A stretch of DNA of 64,000 nt from Neoceratodus forsteri (taxonomy: Eukaryota > Chordata > Ceratodontiformes > Ceratodontidae): positions 173,728,501-173,792,500 of the forward strand of contig CM028131.1 in assembly GCA_016271365.2 (NCBI GenBank), read 5' to 3'. A program made the translations under genes and the position numbers. Below the pieces are notes generated by a model, which had not been told where the DNA came from, made no database searches, and saw nothing but the letters and a program-made list of their open reading frames with translations. Within the stretch, counting starts at the first letter, position 1. The number at the start of each line of letters is the position of its first letter. Shown here one piece after another: positions 1-9,559 of the stretch.

Positions 1-9
1 ATTTTCTGC

Positions 10-240
10 TGCTGATTCCCCTCTAGTGCCCCCACAACATTCTATTTGTCTTGTCTACAACCTTGTTACAAGGTGCTGTGGATTTCAAGTTATCCAAGAT
101 TATAAGCCACAGGTCTTTCCACTCAGCTGTGTATTCCAGTGCCTCCCCTTCCCTGAGTATTGCGTTCTCAGATTCCTTTCGCTGATGGGCATTACTTTGC
201 ATGCTTTGCACTGAAGTTTTGCTGCCAGAGATCTTAGACC
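10..240 (-). pseudogene. CR1-like LINE reverse transcriptase scrap (thumb-proximal part)
   Basis: Read on the minus strand, the translation contains DLWLIILDNLKSTAPCNKVV followed by DKTNRML. This parallels the block after the palm domain in CR1 RTs; the better-preserved minus-strand copy near 54.6 kb reads KEGDLGLIISDDLKVSKQCE at the same place. Upstream residues (KWSKISGSKTSVQSM) fit the preceding W..KFN..KC block with frame damage. Only about 75 codons are present and no catalytic motif is included, so this is a short internal fragment. It may continue to the left of the window. The family assignment rests on motif resemblance seen by eye. Confidence 0.55.
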
Positions 241-412
241 ATTTTATCAGTCACTTGCATTACTTTACATTTTATGCATTATTAGAGTTAGATGGTGAGC
301 ACTGAGACATTGGTGGTCCTGCAAACAAGCCAGAGCAGACAAAAAAATAGAGAGCACCCAAAAAACAGTCACACAGAGAAACAGGAAAATTGCAGTTACC
401 GTTCTTTATTTA
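241..412. other. No recognisable feature
   Basis: Short A+T-rich spacer between the CR1 scrap and the hairpin repeat. No coding signature or repeat unit seen. Confidence 0.5.
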
Positions 413-558
413 AGTAATAAGGCACGACAAGGTGTGTGTTGTTGTGTAATAACATCACTCCTGGGGTGGGTTGAAGCACGAGGCGAAGCCGAGTGCTTCC
501 ACCACCCCAGGATTGACATTATTACACAAGATAACACACACCTTGGAGTGCCTTATTG
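413..558. repeat. Near-perfect palindrome (hairpin repeat) with a GCGAAGC tip
   Basis: The two arms (about 413-482 and 490-558) are reverse complements with scattered mismatches. AATAAGGCAC pairs with GTGCCTTATT, AAGGTGTGTGTT with the AACACACACCTT side, GTGTAATAA with TTATTACAC, and CTGGGGTGG with CCACCCCAG. The tip reads GCACGAGGCGAAGCCGAGTGC, so the loop is GGC-GAA-GCC flanked by tandem G.A mismatches. There is no coding capacity. Together with the outer inverted repeat (559-572 / 772-785) it is probably part of one foldback or MITE-type DNA transposon about 370 bp long. Confidence 0.85.
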
Positions 559-785
559 CAATTATACAATGGCTCGATGTTATACAAAACAAAAATAAAA
601 ATAAAAATGTTTTTAGTAGATTTTTAGTGAAAGAGAAGAGGGAAAAAAAAGGTGGTGGTCAGGCTGAGGAGCAAGCAGACCTAATGCTAATCAATGACAG
701 TGATGTTATACTGCAATATCATCACTGTCTCAGGCACACACTGACCAATCAGAATTCAGGAAATGTCCTTGCCATTGTATAATTG
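559..785. repeat. Foldback element segment bounded by a 14-bp inverted repeat
   Basis: CAATTATACAATGG at 559-572 is the exact reverse complement of CCATTGTATAATTG at 772-785. The interior is A-rich (AAAATAAAAATAAAA near 592) and contains a weaker dyad (GTGATGTTATACTGCAATATCATCAC, 699-725). It directly follows the 413-558 hairpin, so the two are likely one non-autonomous element. An open frame across 471-782 is treated as chance: it runs through the palindrome and has no domain. Confidence 0.5.
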
Positions 786-1665
786 TGATCATCTGTGTGC
801 ATGGTCACATAGCTACCAGCGAATCCTAATAAAAGTTCATGTTCAGTAAGGCAGATGCCACAAAGGTTATGTTTCGTGCAGGAGACTCTGAGCTTCATCA
901 GACAAACATCACAACCAACATAGTGCATTATAAATTAAGTAGAGATGTATCCCATGGTGCAGTAAATCAACATGATAATCAATTAACCATCATGTTAATG
1001 AATTAAAAACACATGGGAAACCCCGTGTAAGGCAATTAAGTAATGCATTTTGGAACAATGCTTCTACACTGGCCATTTATTTATTTATTTTTTTATTCAT
1101 TGAAATGTTTCCCCAGGAATGCACACTGAACAACAAGTTGCTCATCTCCCGGTGTGACCTTTTAGTTGAAGAATTAGACATACTAGTTTACCGTTTAACA
1201 TATTCGAGAAATTAAACATTCAATTACATTTGTAACAAGACATACTGTTAAAAAATATCATAAATAGTCATACATTCGCATTTGTGAGATAACATACAGT
1301 TAAATATATTATACCTGTGGAATATGCATTTAATTACAAGTGGCATATCTGAGGAACATAGTACAGAAATTTAAAGTAGCCTTGGAGCCAACTCCTTGCA
1401 GGAATGGATCACAGTTAAGAGGCAGATCATTTAGCAATTATTGAATGAATGAGGTGTAGTGAGGGGACATCAAGGAGGGTAGATGGGTAGGCAGGGGAAA
1501 CCAGCTGGGGGAAGGAAAGGATAATGATGGGAGGAACATTACCGGAGCAAAGTGAGCAAAAAATATCAGTTGCAAGGGGTAAGTTAACACAGAGCTAGTG
1601 CAATCTGGGAGCACCTCAGACAGAACAAAAAGTGCAAGTTGTTTACTCAAGTGAACAAATTCCTT
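786..1665. other. No gene recognised; A+T-rich spacer
   Basis: No coding signature on either strand. On the minus strand near 870-905 it reads CTGATGAAGCTC, then CACGAAAC. That arrangement resembles the end region of Penelope-like or related elements and might belong to the minus-strand Penelope-like element starting at 2.5 kb, but the 1.6-kb separation makes this weak. The rest is unrecognised. Confidence 0.3.
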
Positions 1666-1669
1666 TATT

Positions 1670-2335
1670 TAAGTCCAGTGGGGTGGAAAGGGGAGCAGGA
1701 GGGAGTTGGGTGTAAGGGACAGAGTAGGAAGGAACAAATCATACCTGGAACTGGCCCCTTCAGAGTGCAGAGATTGCTGCCAGTGGCGAATGAGGTGAGG
1801 ACTTAAATTAAGGGGCAAGAGTAGACAAGGACAAGTTGGGTAGAGATAGTAGAGGGGATGGTAAAGGGAAGGAGGAGGAGGAGGAGGGGTGGGAGAAACT
1901 TGCCAAAGACTAGGCTTCTTCAGTATGCTGAGAACCCTGCCAGAGAGCAGAGTCAGGCAAGGATGAGTTAGGTAGAAAGGAAGGAGGGGAAAGGGGAGGG
2001 AAGGAAGGAAGAGTCATTTCCCAGTGCTGGACCCCTCCAGGATGCTGAGAACCCTTCCAGGAGGCAGAACTAGATGAGGGCACTTTGGGCAGAGGGAATG
2101 GGGGGATAGAATAGGAAAGGAAAAAAAGGAGGGAGGGAAGAAACTTACCTGAGTGTAGACATCGCCAGGGTGCTAAGAATCCTGACAGAGGGCAGATTTA
2201 GGTGAGGACAAGTTAGGTAGAAAGGAGAGAGAGGGAGGGGAGGGGAAGAAGGAGGCTTTCCCAGTGCTAGACCCCTCCAGGATGCTGATAACCCTGCCAG
2301 AGGTCAAAACTAAGCAGGGGCAAGTTGGTAATGCA
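1670..2335. repeat. Diverged tandem repeat, units about 110-130 bp, with G/A-rich tracts
   Basis: A block with the core GATGCTGAGAACCC, then CCAG(A/G)GGCAGA and GG(C/A)AAGTT(G/A)GGTAGA, recurs with anchors near 1755 (weak), 1925, 2041, 2168 and 2281. Spacings are about 114, 128 and 112 bp after a longer first interval. Between cores each unit carries a purine-only tract of 25-50 nt (GGAGGAGG / GGAAGGAA types). Neither strand shows a sensible coding frame. Confidence 0.7.
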
Positions 2336-2559
2336 AAGCATCATGGGCTATATATGCAAATCACCACAACATATTATTCTGGTTCTACTTTAAGCAGAAC
2401 TGCATGGTGCTGAAAGGCCTCTCACACAGTATGCAAAGGCTGCCAACAGACTGTTTGGAGCATGCATAAATGGGAGATCAGGGAGGTCAAAAAAGCAGAG
2501 TTTTTGCTTTTCAACTGAATCTTTTCAGAAATGCTGCCAAATCAGTGTTATTATTTAAA

Positions 2560-2895
2560 CCCATGTTTGATCTTGCTTTGAGGGTATAAATTCAATAACT
2601 CTCCCTCTGCCCTATACGTTTCTCTAAATCTCCCCCTCTTGTGTCACAATTTACTTTTCCAGTGCCTACGAATTTAATATTGTGGCATGTATTTGGATTT
2701 TCCATAACATGTCTTGCAACAGCATAAGTGTTGTCACATCTTCGTATTGCCCTTACATGTTCCCCTACTTGGGTATTCAGCATTCATGTGGTCCTGCCCA
2801 AATAATAACTGTTAAATTTGCATGTCAACAGGTAAACTACCCCTTTATTGCTGCACGTGATGAATTGTTTGATTTGATATCTGGCATCATCTAAT
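2560..2895 (-). pseudogene. GIY-YIG endonuclease domain of the Penelope-like element
   Basis: The minus-strand translation shows KGVVYLLTC and then YYLGRTT, the GIY and YIG half-motifs in degenerate form (VVY, YLG). After an in-frame stop comes VGEHVRAIRRCDNTYAVARH, and later GGDLEKRIGQRESY with WIYTL beyond a stop. This order matches the Penelope endonuclease: GIY..YIG-R, EH, AxH, and GD-EKR-QRE-W-Y. One stop lies directly after GRTT and another inside the W-I-Y-T-L segment, so the gene is broken. Confidence 0.75.
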
Positions 2896-3499
2896 GGGCT
2901 GCAAAATTATTTGCATTGTTAGATATATCCACAGTACATACAGCTGCCACAATGAAATTATCAAAAGGGGGGTGGGAGCCAAGAACTAGCAGGCTTTTTA
3001 ACAACTGGCAACATACTGGGTGATATTATTTCCTTGATGATTTTTGGATGATGGTACACAATACGGGGTCCCTCTGAGGTAACATGTGCCAGCTTAGGTT
3101 CCAATTTTAGAATATCCCAGTTGTTCTTACTGATGCTGGCTATAACATTTGTTCTTACTGAGTGTGTGGTACAAAAGGGTAGAATGGACAGGCCATATTA
3201 TTGCATTCTTTTGGCACAAGAGTTGTTGACCTATCAATTTTGTCAACATTCTTAACAGCATGCATAACATTGCTGCTGCCATAGCCCCACTGTCTGAATC
3301 TATAGACCTGTTTCACTCTTTTTATTTTCTGAAATTCACTGTTCTTTGCACAGTTACGTAGGGTTCTAACTATCTGGCCATTTGGTAAATTGTGAGCCAC
3401 CTGACTAGGGTGACAACTATTAGCCATCAATAAACTATTACTGTCAGTTTATTTTTGGTACAGGGTAGTACTCACATCAGCATCAACATTTATGTATGT

Positions 3500-4010
3500 T
3501 TGCAAATCCTGAAAAAATAATTCACTGACTCATTGTGTATTTAAAATGAAAACAAGGGCTGGTAGTTTCCAGGCTGAACACAAATTCTGTGAACATTTCT
3601 TCTGTCCCCTTCCAGATGATGATGATATGATCTATATAGCACCACCACAAATCCAAAGAGGACAGATATGGAATTTTGGCAGTGCTATACAGTACCTGCA
3701 CCTCCCAGTAACCCACTGCCAGATTGGCGTAACTGGGAGCCATGGTTGACCCCATGACCATCCCTCTAACCTGTCTGTAGAACTGATCTTGCATTAAAAA
3801 GGTATTTTTAGTAAGTACTTCTTTGGTTAATTTCAACAAAAACCATGTGGGCACTGTACACATTCTACTTCAGTTCTTTTTTCCAGATAAAATTCTAGCC
3901 CTTCCAAACCATATTCATATTCATGGGGTATGACAGTATACAGGAAATCTATGTCCAGACTTGCAAAATACTGCACTTTCCATGGATAGGTCCTCCATTA
4001 AATTAATTAC
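3500..4010 (-). pseudogene. Penelope-like RT domain, catalytic motif mutated
   Basis: Motif A is visible as SLDIDFLYTVIPH (about 3975-3935). It is followed by FLLKLTKEVLTKNTFLMQ and the QVRGMVMGSTMAPSYANL block, the Penelope counterpart of the TxMGxxxAPxYAN motif. Motif C, normally YIDD, reads YIDH at 3626-3637, so the second catalytic aspartate is lost. WKGTEEMFTEFV follows, as in the family. A frame change lies between motif A and the 3863 start of the longest open stretch. The domain is certainly inactive. Confidence 0.8.
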
Positions 4011-4132
4011 TTGCATAGAATCCTTAATATAGTATCATAGTTGCAAAACGCATGGTTACAAGATACTACCTAAGAATATGCATAACGTTTCTGTAAGCCA
4101 GCCTTTCCCAGAAATAATAGGCCATTCCTAGA

Positions 4133-5660
4133 TTTTTTTTACCAGTTTCCTGTGGGGGACTAGGTCAAAGGCCTCACTGAAGTCAATGTATAGCATTTAT
4201 TTATTTATTTGGTTTTTGATGACCGGGTAAGTGCACTAGACATAAAAATATGCCTATTTTCAGGCACGACCTGGGAAAGTTCAAGTCAAAAGACTCATGA
4301 CACAGTGGTACAAGAAACATAAAGTATTACAATGTGTCAAAACAGGATAGGAACAAGACACAAATGTACAGTAGTTGAAATGATTAAATACTAAGTAACA
4401 GGGAAGAAAATCCCTCCCGAGCATGTCAACTGCCTGTCCTTTGTCAGCTGCCCAAGTCACCCAGTTGAAGAACTCTATTAAGTGCATCTGCCATGACCTC
4501 CCCTTGGTGAATCCATGATGTTGTCATCCTGTAATCCATTTATTTTGAGAAACCCACACCAGCCTTTCCCTCAGTATGGCCTCAAGTAACTTAACCACAA
4601 TCAGGCTAGCTTGTGAATATTTGCCAGGCTCATCCTTCTTTTGCTTTTTTGCAGAGGGATCACATCTGAAAATATCTTAAAGTGGAGCTGCTGTTACCTC
4701 AGCTGTTTCCTTGAGTATCCTGGAGCATACCACCTCTGACTCAGTTGATTTGTCTTTCCCTAACCATTGAAACTGCTCCAGCACTCTTTCTTCCATTGCT
4801 CTTTCCTGACTCTTAGAGTTCCCTTCCTCCCTCCTATTAAACCCACCTCACATTTTGCTCAAGGTCCCTACTCTTTCCTGGTAAATACTGAACAAAAATA
4901 TTGGTTCAGTAGCTCCATTTTATCCCTTTTCCCTTCCACACATTCTTCCACTTTTTTCAACCTTGCAGTGCCCTTACTGACTTTTATCTTTCTCCTGGTT
5001 ATAGTGGAAGAATGCTTTGTCCTCCGGCTTTGCTCCTGTTGCTAGTCTGAGCATTGTCTCAGCCTTAGCATTTAGATCTTCCTATTGTCCCCACTGGTGG
5101 CCCCAAATAAATCTTCTGTATCACCCTCCCTTTGATTGCCATTGTATTTCTTGAATGACGCCCTATTTGCCCTCACTGATTTTTTTCACATCCGATGTGA
5201 CTCACAGTGGGTAATTTGCATTTCATCCCTTGCTTACCCTCCCAATACAGAATTCTGCAGCCTTTAATATGCCTACCTTGAACGCTTCACATTTTCCCTT
5301 CATCCCTTCTATCCCCCACTATTCCCCCATGATATTTCCTAGTAGCCTTTGTATCCTTTCAAAGTCTTCTTTTCTGGAGTCCTACACTGTTACTGCTCTG
5401 TTCCCCTCTCTGGTTTCCACTGGGACCTCCAGCCATATAATCTTGTGGTCCATTGTCAGTTGTCCACAATGGTTCCTGAACTATTTGTTTTGGATCCACT
5501 CCCTGTTCTTGAGCACGTGGTCAGACAGTGCTCCTTACCTTGCAGGGTCCTTGACCAATTTTACATGAAATGCTTCTTGACATGCCTCCACCAGTTCCTT
5601 GCACTTTCCATGAGTGGAACCCTATCTCTATGTTCCCTATGTTATTTGATGATCTCTGAA
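4133..5660 (-). pseudogene. Decayed CR1-like LINE (EN to RT), interrupted by an L2-tail insertion
   Basis: On the minus strand the RT reads LIEFFNWVTWAADKGQAVDM, then, after the 4197-4419 insertion, MLYIDFSEAFDLVPHRKL. This is the palm-A region of CR1-type RT (DFSKAFDTVPH). Farther upstream (5.1-5.6 kb) the minus strand gives SDHVLKNREWIQ and DHKIIWLEVPVETRE, the region after the endonuclease SDH motif, and then ARTLSDHV-like sequence. Many stops and frameshifts are present. The element ends abruptly at about 4133 against the Penelope-like element, so one of the two truncates the other. Confidence 0.6.
4197..4419 (-). mobile_element. 5'-truncated L2-like 3' tail inserted in the CR1 relic
   Basis: The + strand starts with a (TTTA)n run, and the minus strand reads TGCCTGAAAATAG, CTAGTGCACTTACCCGG, TCATCAAAAACC, then (AAAT)n. 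This is the same 3' end found on L2-A (24.39-24.48 kb), L2-B and the SINE at 40.9 kb. It is flanked by AGCAT at 4192-4196 and AGCAT at 4420-4424, a 5-bp target-site duplication. Removing the insert restores the continuous CR1 reading VDML-YIDFSEAF across the junction. Confidence 0.85.
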
Positions 5661-6734
5661 CATTTTTCAAGCATCTACATTTGGTTGGTGCAGGGAGTTC
5701 AACTCATTAGCACAAACTCAGTGAGTTCTCAGTTCTCGGTTGCTGCACTGCATAGACTGGGGAGTGCAGGTGGAGAGTGGTGAGGAAGACATGGAGGTTT
5801 CTTACAGCCTTCCTATGGGGCTGTTAAACTTCACTCATCTCTGCTGATTCTTGATTGCCAGTTAAAAGTGTAGGTAGGCCACTGTTATCAGGGCACCTAC
5901 AGTTGATGTGAGGTGTGGCTTGATGTGATAAACTGGTACAATAAAATTCCTGAAATCCCCATCTGAAAAGAACATTTCATTGTTATTCACCAGTACTAAC
6001 AGGAAATATTCTCAGAGTTTAATGCTCTCTCTCTTTTGTCTGTCTCTCTTGCCCTTCTTATTCTGTAGACAAGTTACACTGCACTCTATATTCATAAAAA
6101 GACATGCTGCGTTGCCCAAATTAGATTACATCACAGTTACCTTGTGAGCCATGGTAAATATTAAGGAAATGCTTAATGGAGATCTTTTTTATATTTTAAT
6201 TAAAGTTGTGTAAGATGTTATTAGAAAAAGCCATTCATGGTGAGAAATATGAACGCTTTAATGGACTGTGGAGATAACACCTTTAAATATCCGCTGGGAA
6301 AAGGTCAGTGACTCCTCTTAATTTGCAAACATAGCATTTTCTTTGTCATGGGCTGTTGGGTATAAGTCACACTATGAGAATGTTGACATTTTTTTCATGG
6401 CAGATTTTTATTAAAGAACAAAAAAACAAGAGGAAGTGTCCCTTGAATTTATATAACCAATTTCATTTTAAACTTCATTGGTCCCCTCCCAGTAGAATTT
6501 ATGATCTGATTAGTCATTAAACTCATGGTTTTGCTATCAGATGCTTTCTAGGAGTAGAAGTTAAATTTGTATTCTAAATAACTTTTTAATCTCTAGTTTC
6601 TGTGCATAATATACAATATCCCCTCTCTTTGTTTACCTTTGCAGTGCCCTCTGCTTATTGCAGCAGCCTGCTACATCAAAAGGATTTAGCCCACACTAGC
6701 ATCTTTGTTGGGCATTGATCCAGTTTCTAAAGGA
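5661..6734. other. No recognisable feature
   Basis: Moderately A+T-rich sequence with no coding signature, tandem repeat or palindrome that I can support. Open frames here are short and lack motifs. Confidence 0.4.
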
Positions 6735-7080
6735 TAGGAACTTTATTTATGTATCACTTTTCCAGGTCTCAAAGCACTTTACAATACAGAAAACATTTAA
6801 ATTATAGATAATATATCACAGCAGCAAATGATCTAAATGTTACAATAAGCATGTCTATATCCCATGATATAACTAAAACTACCAATCTCCTAAAAAGCCC
6901 TGTTTAAACAGCCATGTCTTTAGCTGAGGCTTAAAACTTTCCACTAAGGGGGAAGAATGCGTAGATTTCAGGACAACATTCCAGGGAGTCTTGGTGTAGC
7001 TACAGAAAATGTTTGGTCACCCATGAATTTTATTCTTGATTCTGGAACTGATAAAAGACATTGGGTATCTGAGTGGAGAA
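6735..7080 (-). mobile_element. L2-like LINE 3' fragment (C-terminal codons plus 3' tail)
   Basis: The minus strand encodes GDQTFSVATPRLPGML (family form GDRAFSVAAPRLWNSLP) and, after a frame change, SSPLVESFKPQLKTWLFKQG, the terminal motif of L2-type RTs (SFKxxLKTxLFxxAF). It ends in TGTAAAGTGCTTTGAGACC and GATACATAAATAAA, the classical L2 tail form (TGTAAAGCGC..TATAAATAAA). This is a different L2 subfamily from the TGCCTGAAAATAG-tailed elements in this window. It is 5'-truncated and frameshifted. Confidence 0.65.
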
Positions 7081-8859
7081 CTCTGGTACCCAGATGATCC
7101 TCCTGACAGGTTGCAAGCAATGGCATCATGCCATTGGGGCCTGGAAGGCATGTGCTCTCCCCCAAATGTTTCCCCAATGCTGTCTTGCTAACAGTGCAGC
7201 AGTGCATAGGCACAGCACCAATTTTTTATTTATTTTTTTACTAGGATGCCAGAACTTGGAGGACTCCACATGTGGGAGGAGAGGGGTGCAGTCAAAGTAG
7301 TAGTACACAGGCTGGAAGTGGGACCATAACAGCCAGTGAAAGCTTTTGGGAAGTCATATTTCTATGGGTATGACCTAGCCATCTTTAAAGGCATTCATGC
7401 TTAGAGAGCTCAGAGTGAGTGGCATGCAGGTGCAGCGTAAATACAGGTGCTCTCAGTCACCGTGGCTGCCGAGACTTGTTACAACTAGCTCATCCCCTTC
7501 TCAGAGGCCCATAACTAGAACCCAAGGCAGTTGTTGGTCACTGAATCTCTATACATTTACTCTAGGAAGATGAGGCTGCAAGCATGGGCGTGAATGTCGG
7601 CAACCTGGTTGTGCCTGGTGATGTGCTCACCTTTGATACCACCATGCCCATCAGTGATGATTGCTTGCAGGAGTAGCCACACTGCAAGAGGGTGCTCTAT
7701 GGGCCAGGGCTGTAGCAGGAGGGGAACACAGCTATGGTATGCAAGTGCAGTGTACTGTGCTTTAGAAGCCCAACGTGTTCAGGGTGGACTCACAGCAGAA
7801 AAGGGTGAGGAGGGGTAAAGCTCATACCCACAATGTCAGAGTTATTGTACACTTACTTTAGAAACTTTGGGGCCCACTGGAGTTCCTCAATTGGTCCTGA
7901 ACTCTGCAACCCCAAGAGAAGGCTTTTCTCAGTTCTGGCTCCAAGAGAGTGGAGAGCTGTGGTGAGCCATGCCCAGGCTGAGCATTGTGGTGGTCCCTGA
8001 GTAAGATGCACATAAGAGATCGGTACCAAACAAGCATTATGTGAGCATTTACCTGGACTATAGATTATTATTGTTTGATTTATTTTATTTTAATTGTTAG
8101 CTCAAGCCAGGGGTCTTACTAGAACAGAATTGCAAAATGCCATGCCATAGAACACATTTACAAATGATAAGCTTTCTTGTGGTTCCCTCCGAAGGTGCTG
8201 AACCCATTCTGTGGTTCTCGGTTGTGTTGGGAGTTATAAAAAAAAGCAACTTTGGAAAAAAACTGTGGATCTAGGTTTTGTAAACTACCTTCTCAGCTTG
8301 GATTGCAGGTATTGCACAAAAAAAGAAGTTAGAACTGCTCGTAGAACTGAGGAAGTGATACAAATAGTATGTAGAGGCTCAGCATTCACTTTTGTGGGAT
8401 GTTATTTGAAATCTGGCATTGATGAGTTGACAAAAACTGATTCCTTTGGCTCTGCACTCACAGAAAAATAATCAATATTGTTATTAACTGCAGCATACTT
8501 GTATTCTGAACCAACCAACCTAACCCCCAGGAATCTGGCATTTCCACTCCTCTTAAAGTCACAGCATCTTTGAGAAAGAAGGTTCTCTTTATGTGCCATT
8601 CCCCTGTTTGGAATGCTACCTCCCCAACCCCTTGTTGTGCCAAAAATGTGTGTGTGTGTGTATCTTTTTTTCTACCATTGTGGATCTATTTAATGTAAAC
8701 TACTGTGGTACTTGTTTCTATTAGCATGCGCCTTTCCAGTTATGTTTTTGGAACGGTAGCAGCACTCGCAGATTGGTTTGTTAGTTTCCCTGTAACTCTA
8801 GGACACTTTTCTTGTGTTTCCCTGTAGATTGCATCATTTCCTATGAAAGACAAATTGCT
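7081..8859. other. No recognisable gene; short GT tract
   Basis: No domain-bearing frame on either strand. A (TG)n tract lies at about 8647-8661. Open frames at 7594-7818, 8211-8471 and 8402-8599 have no motif and overlap one another on opposite strands. Confidence 0.4.
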
Positions 8860-8914
8860 CTTTCCCCATATTTATTTATATAGTTGGTCTTTCCCCATAT
8901 TTATTTGTATAGTT
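8859..8914. repeat. 29-bp tandem duplication
   Basis: TCTTTCCCCATATTTATTT-ATATAGTTGG is immediately repeated as TCTTTCCCCATATTTATTT-GTATAGTTTG, two copies with two or three differences. It sits at the tail side of the adjacent L2-like fragment, so its A+T-rich half may derive from that element's AAAT-type tail. Confidence 0.7.
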
Positions 8915-9020
8915 TGTGCTGACCAGGTAGGTGCACTAGACAAGACAATGCCTACTAAGGCACATCCTGGGAGAGTGGAGACTAAGGTCACAGTGAGAGG
9001 GTAATAGATGATAGAAATAC
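8895..9020 (-). mobile_element. L2-like 3' tail fragment
   Basis: The minus strand reads TCCCAGGATGTGCCTTAGTA, then CTAGTGCACCTACCTGGTCAG and CACAAACTATACAAATAAAT. This is a diverged copy of the 3' tail shared by L2-A, L2-B, the 4.2-kb insertion and the SINE (GTGCCTGAAAATAG, CTAGTGCACTTACCCGGT, AAATAAAT). Only the tail is recognisable, so the insertion was severely 5'-truncated or is a SINE remnant. Confidence 0.6.
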
Positions 9021-9555
9021 AGATGTTAGAACAGAAACCATCAACAATTTAGATGAAAGGAAGTATTAAATTTGATGCACATATGATAAAACCCCCCATA
9101 AAAGCTCAGCATCACTGAGATTCAGAAATATAATTAAATTATTGAAGGTTCTAAACTGCATAAAAAGGCACTACTATTGGTTTCCTTAGTGTTCTGAAAT
9201 GTTTGGAATTTGATAGTGCTTGTACTACATTACCCACTCAGAAAAGTAATATTGTGTGATGCTCATGCATGCCAATGTATTGCAAAGCAAAACTCTGCAC
9301 AGTATACAAAGGCAGTTGACTTACTGTTCCCTCAGTGTTCACACCTTGAGCTACAATCACAAAGGTCAGCACAAGCTGTGCAGAAGGTAGCTTGTGTCAG
9401 CTGCCCATTCATCAGGGACCCTGCACCTGATTCACTATAGGGTAGGGTCCTGGTGGCAAAATCCCATGGCTCAGGGTAACTGTGGCTCTGTGCCAAACAG
9501 ACAGCACATCTGGCAGGTGTACTGCAAGCTGCGGGGCAGCTGTGCAGCAATAGCA
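9021..9555. other. Unrecognised flank of the large inverted repeat
   Basis: No coding signature. The sequence becomes G+C-richer toward 9.4 kb. The word CTGATTCACTATAGGG (about 9427) is loosely mirrored by GTGAATTGGGCCC on the far side (10681-10693), which might mark outer ends of the palindromic element, but the match is too weak to claim. Confidence 0.3.
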
Positions 9556-9559
9556 CCAT

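Larger units (their letters stand above)
2500..4080 (-). mobile_element. Penelope-like retroelement, 5'-truncated and decayed
   Basis: On the minus strand the domains run in canonical Penelope order: RT palm (about 4000-3500), RT thumb/linker (3430-3155) and a C-terminal GIY-YIG endonuclease (2895-2560). The upstream RT fingers are missing, because decayed CR1 sequence starts at about 4133. Stops and frameshifts separate the blocks. Penelope-like elements encode one polyprotein with RT and GIY-YIG domains and are common in fish and amphibians. Seeing both domains collinear makes the class call fairly secure. The 3' end cannot be fixed. Confidence 0.8.

Noticed and set aside
471..782. 103-codon + strand frame
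   Set aside because: Runs through the hairpin repeat and an A-rich tract, with no domain.
8400..8645. LINE C-terminal-like text on the + strand (VLFMCHSPVWNATSP)
   Set aside because: Too short and too weak compared with the RAFxxxAPxLWNSLP motif; no neighbouring RT block or tail.
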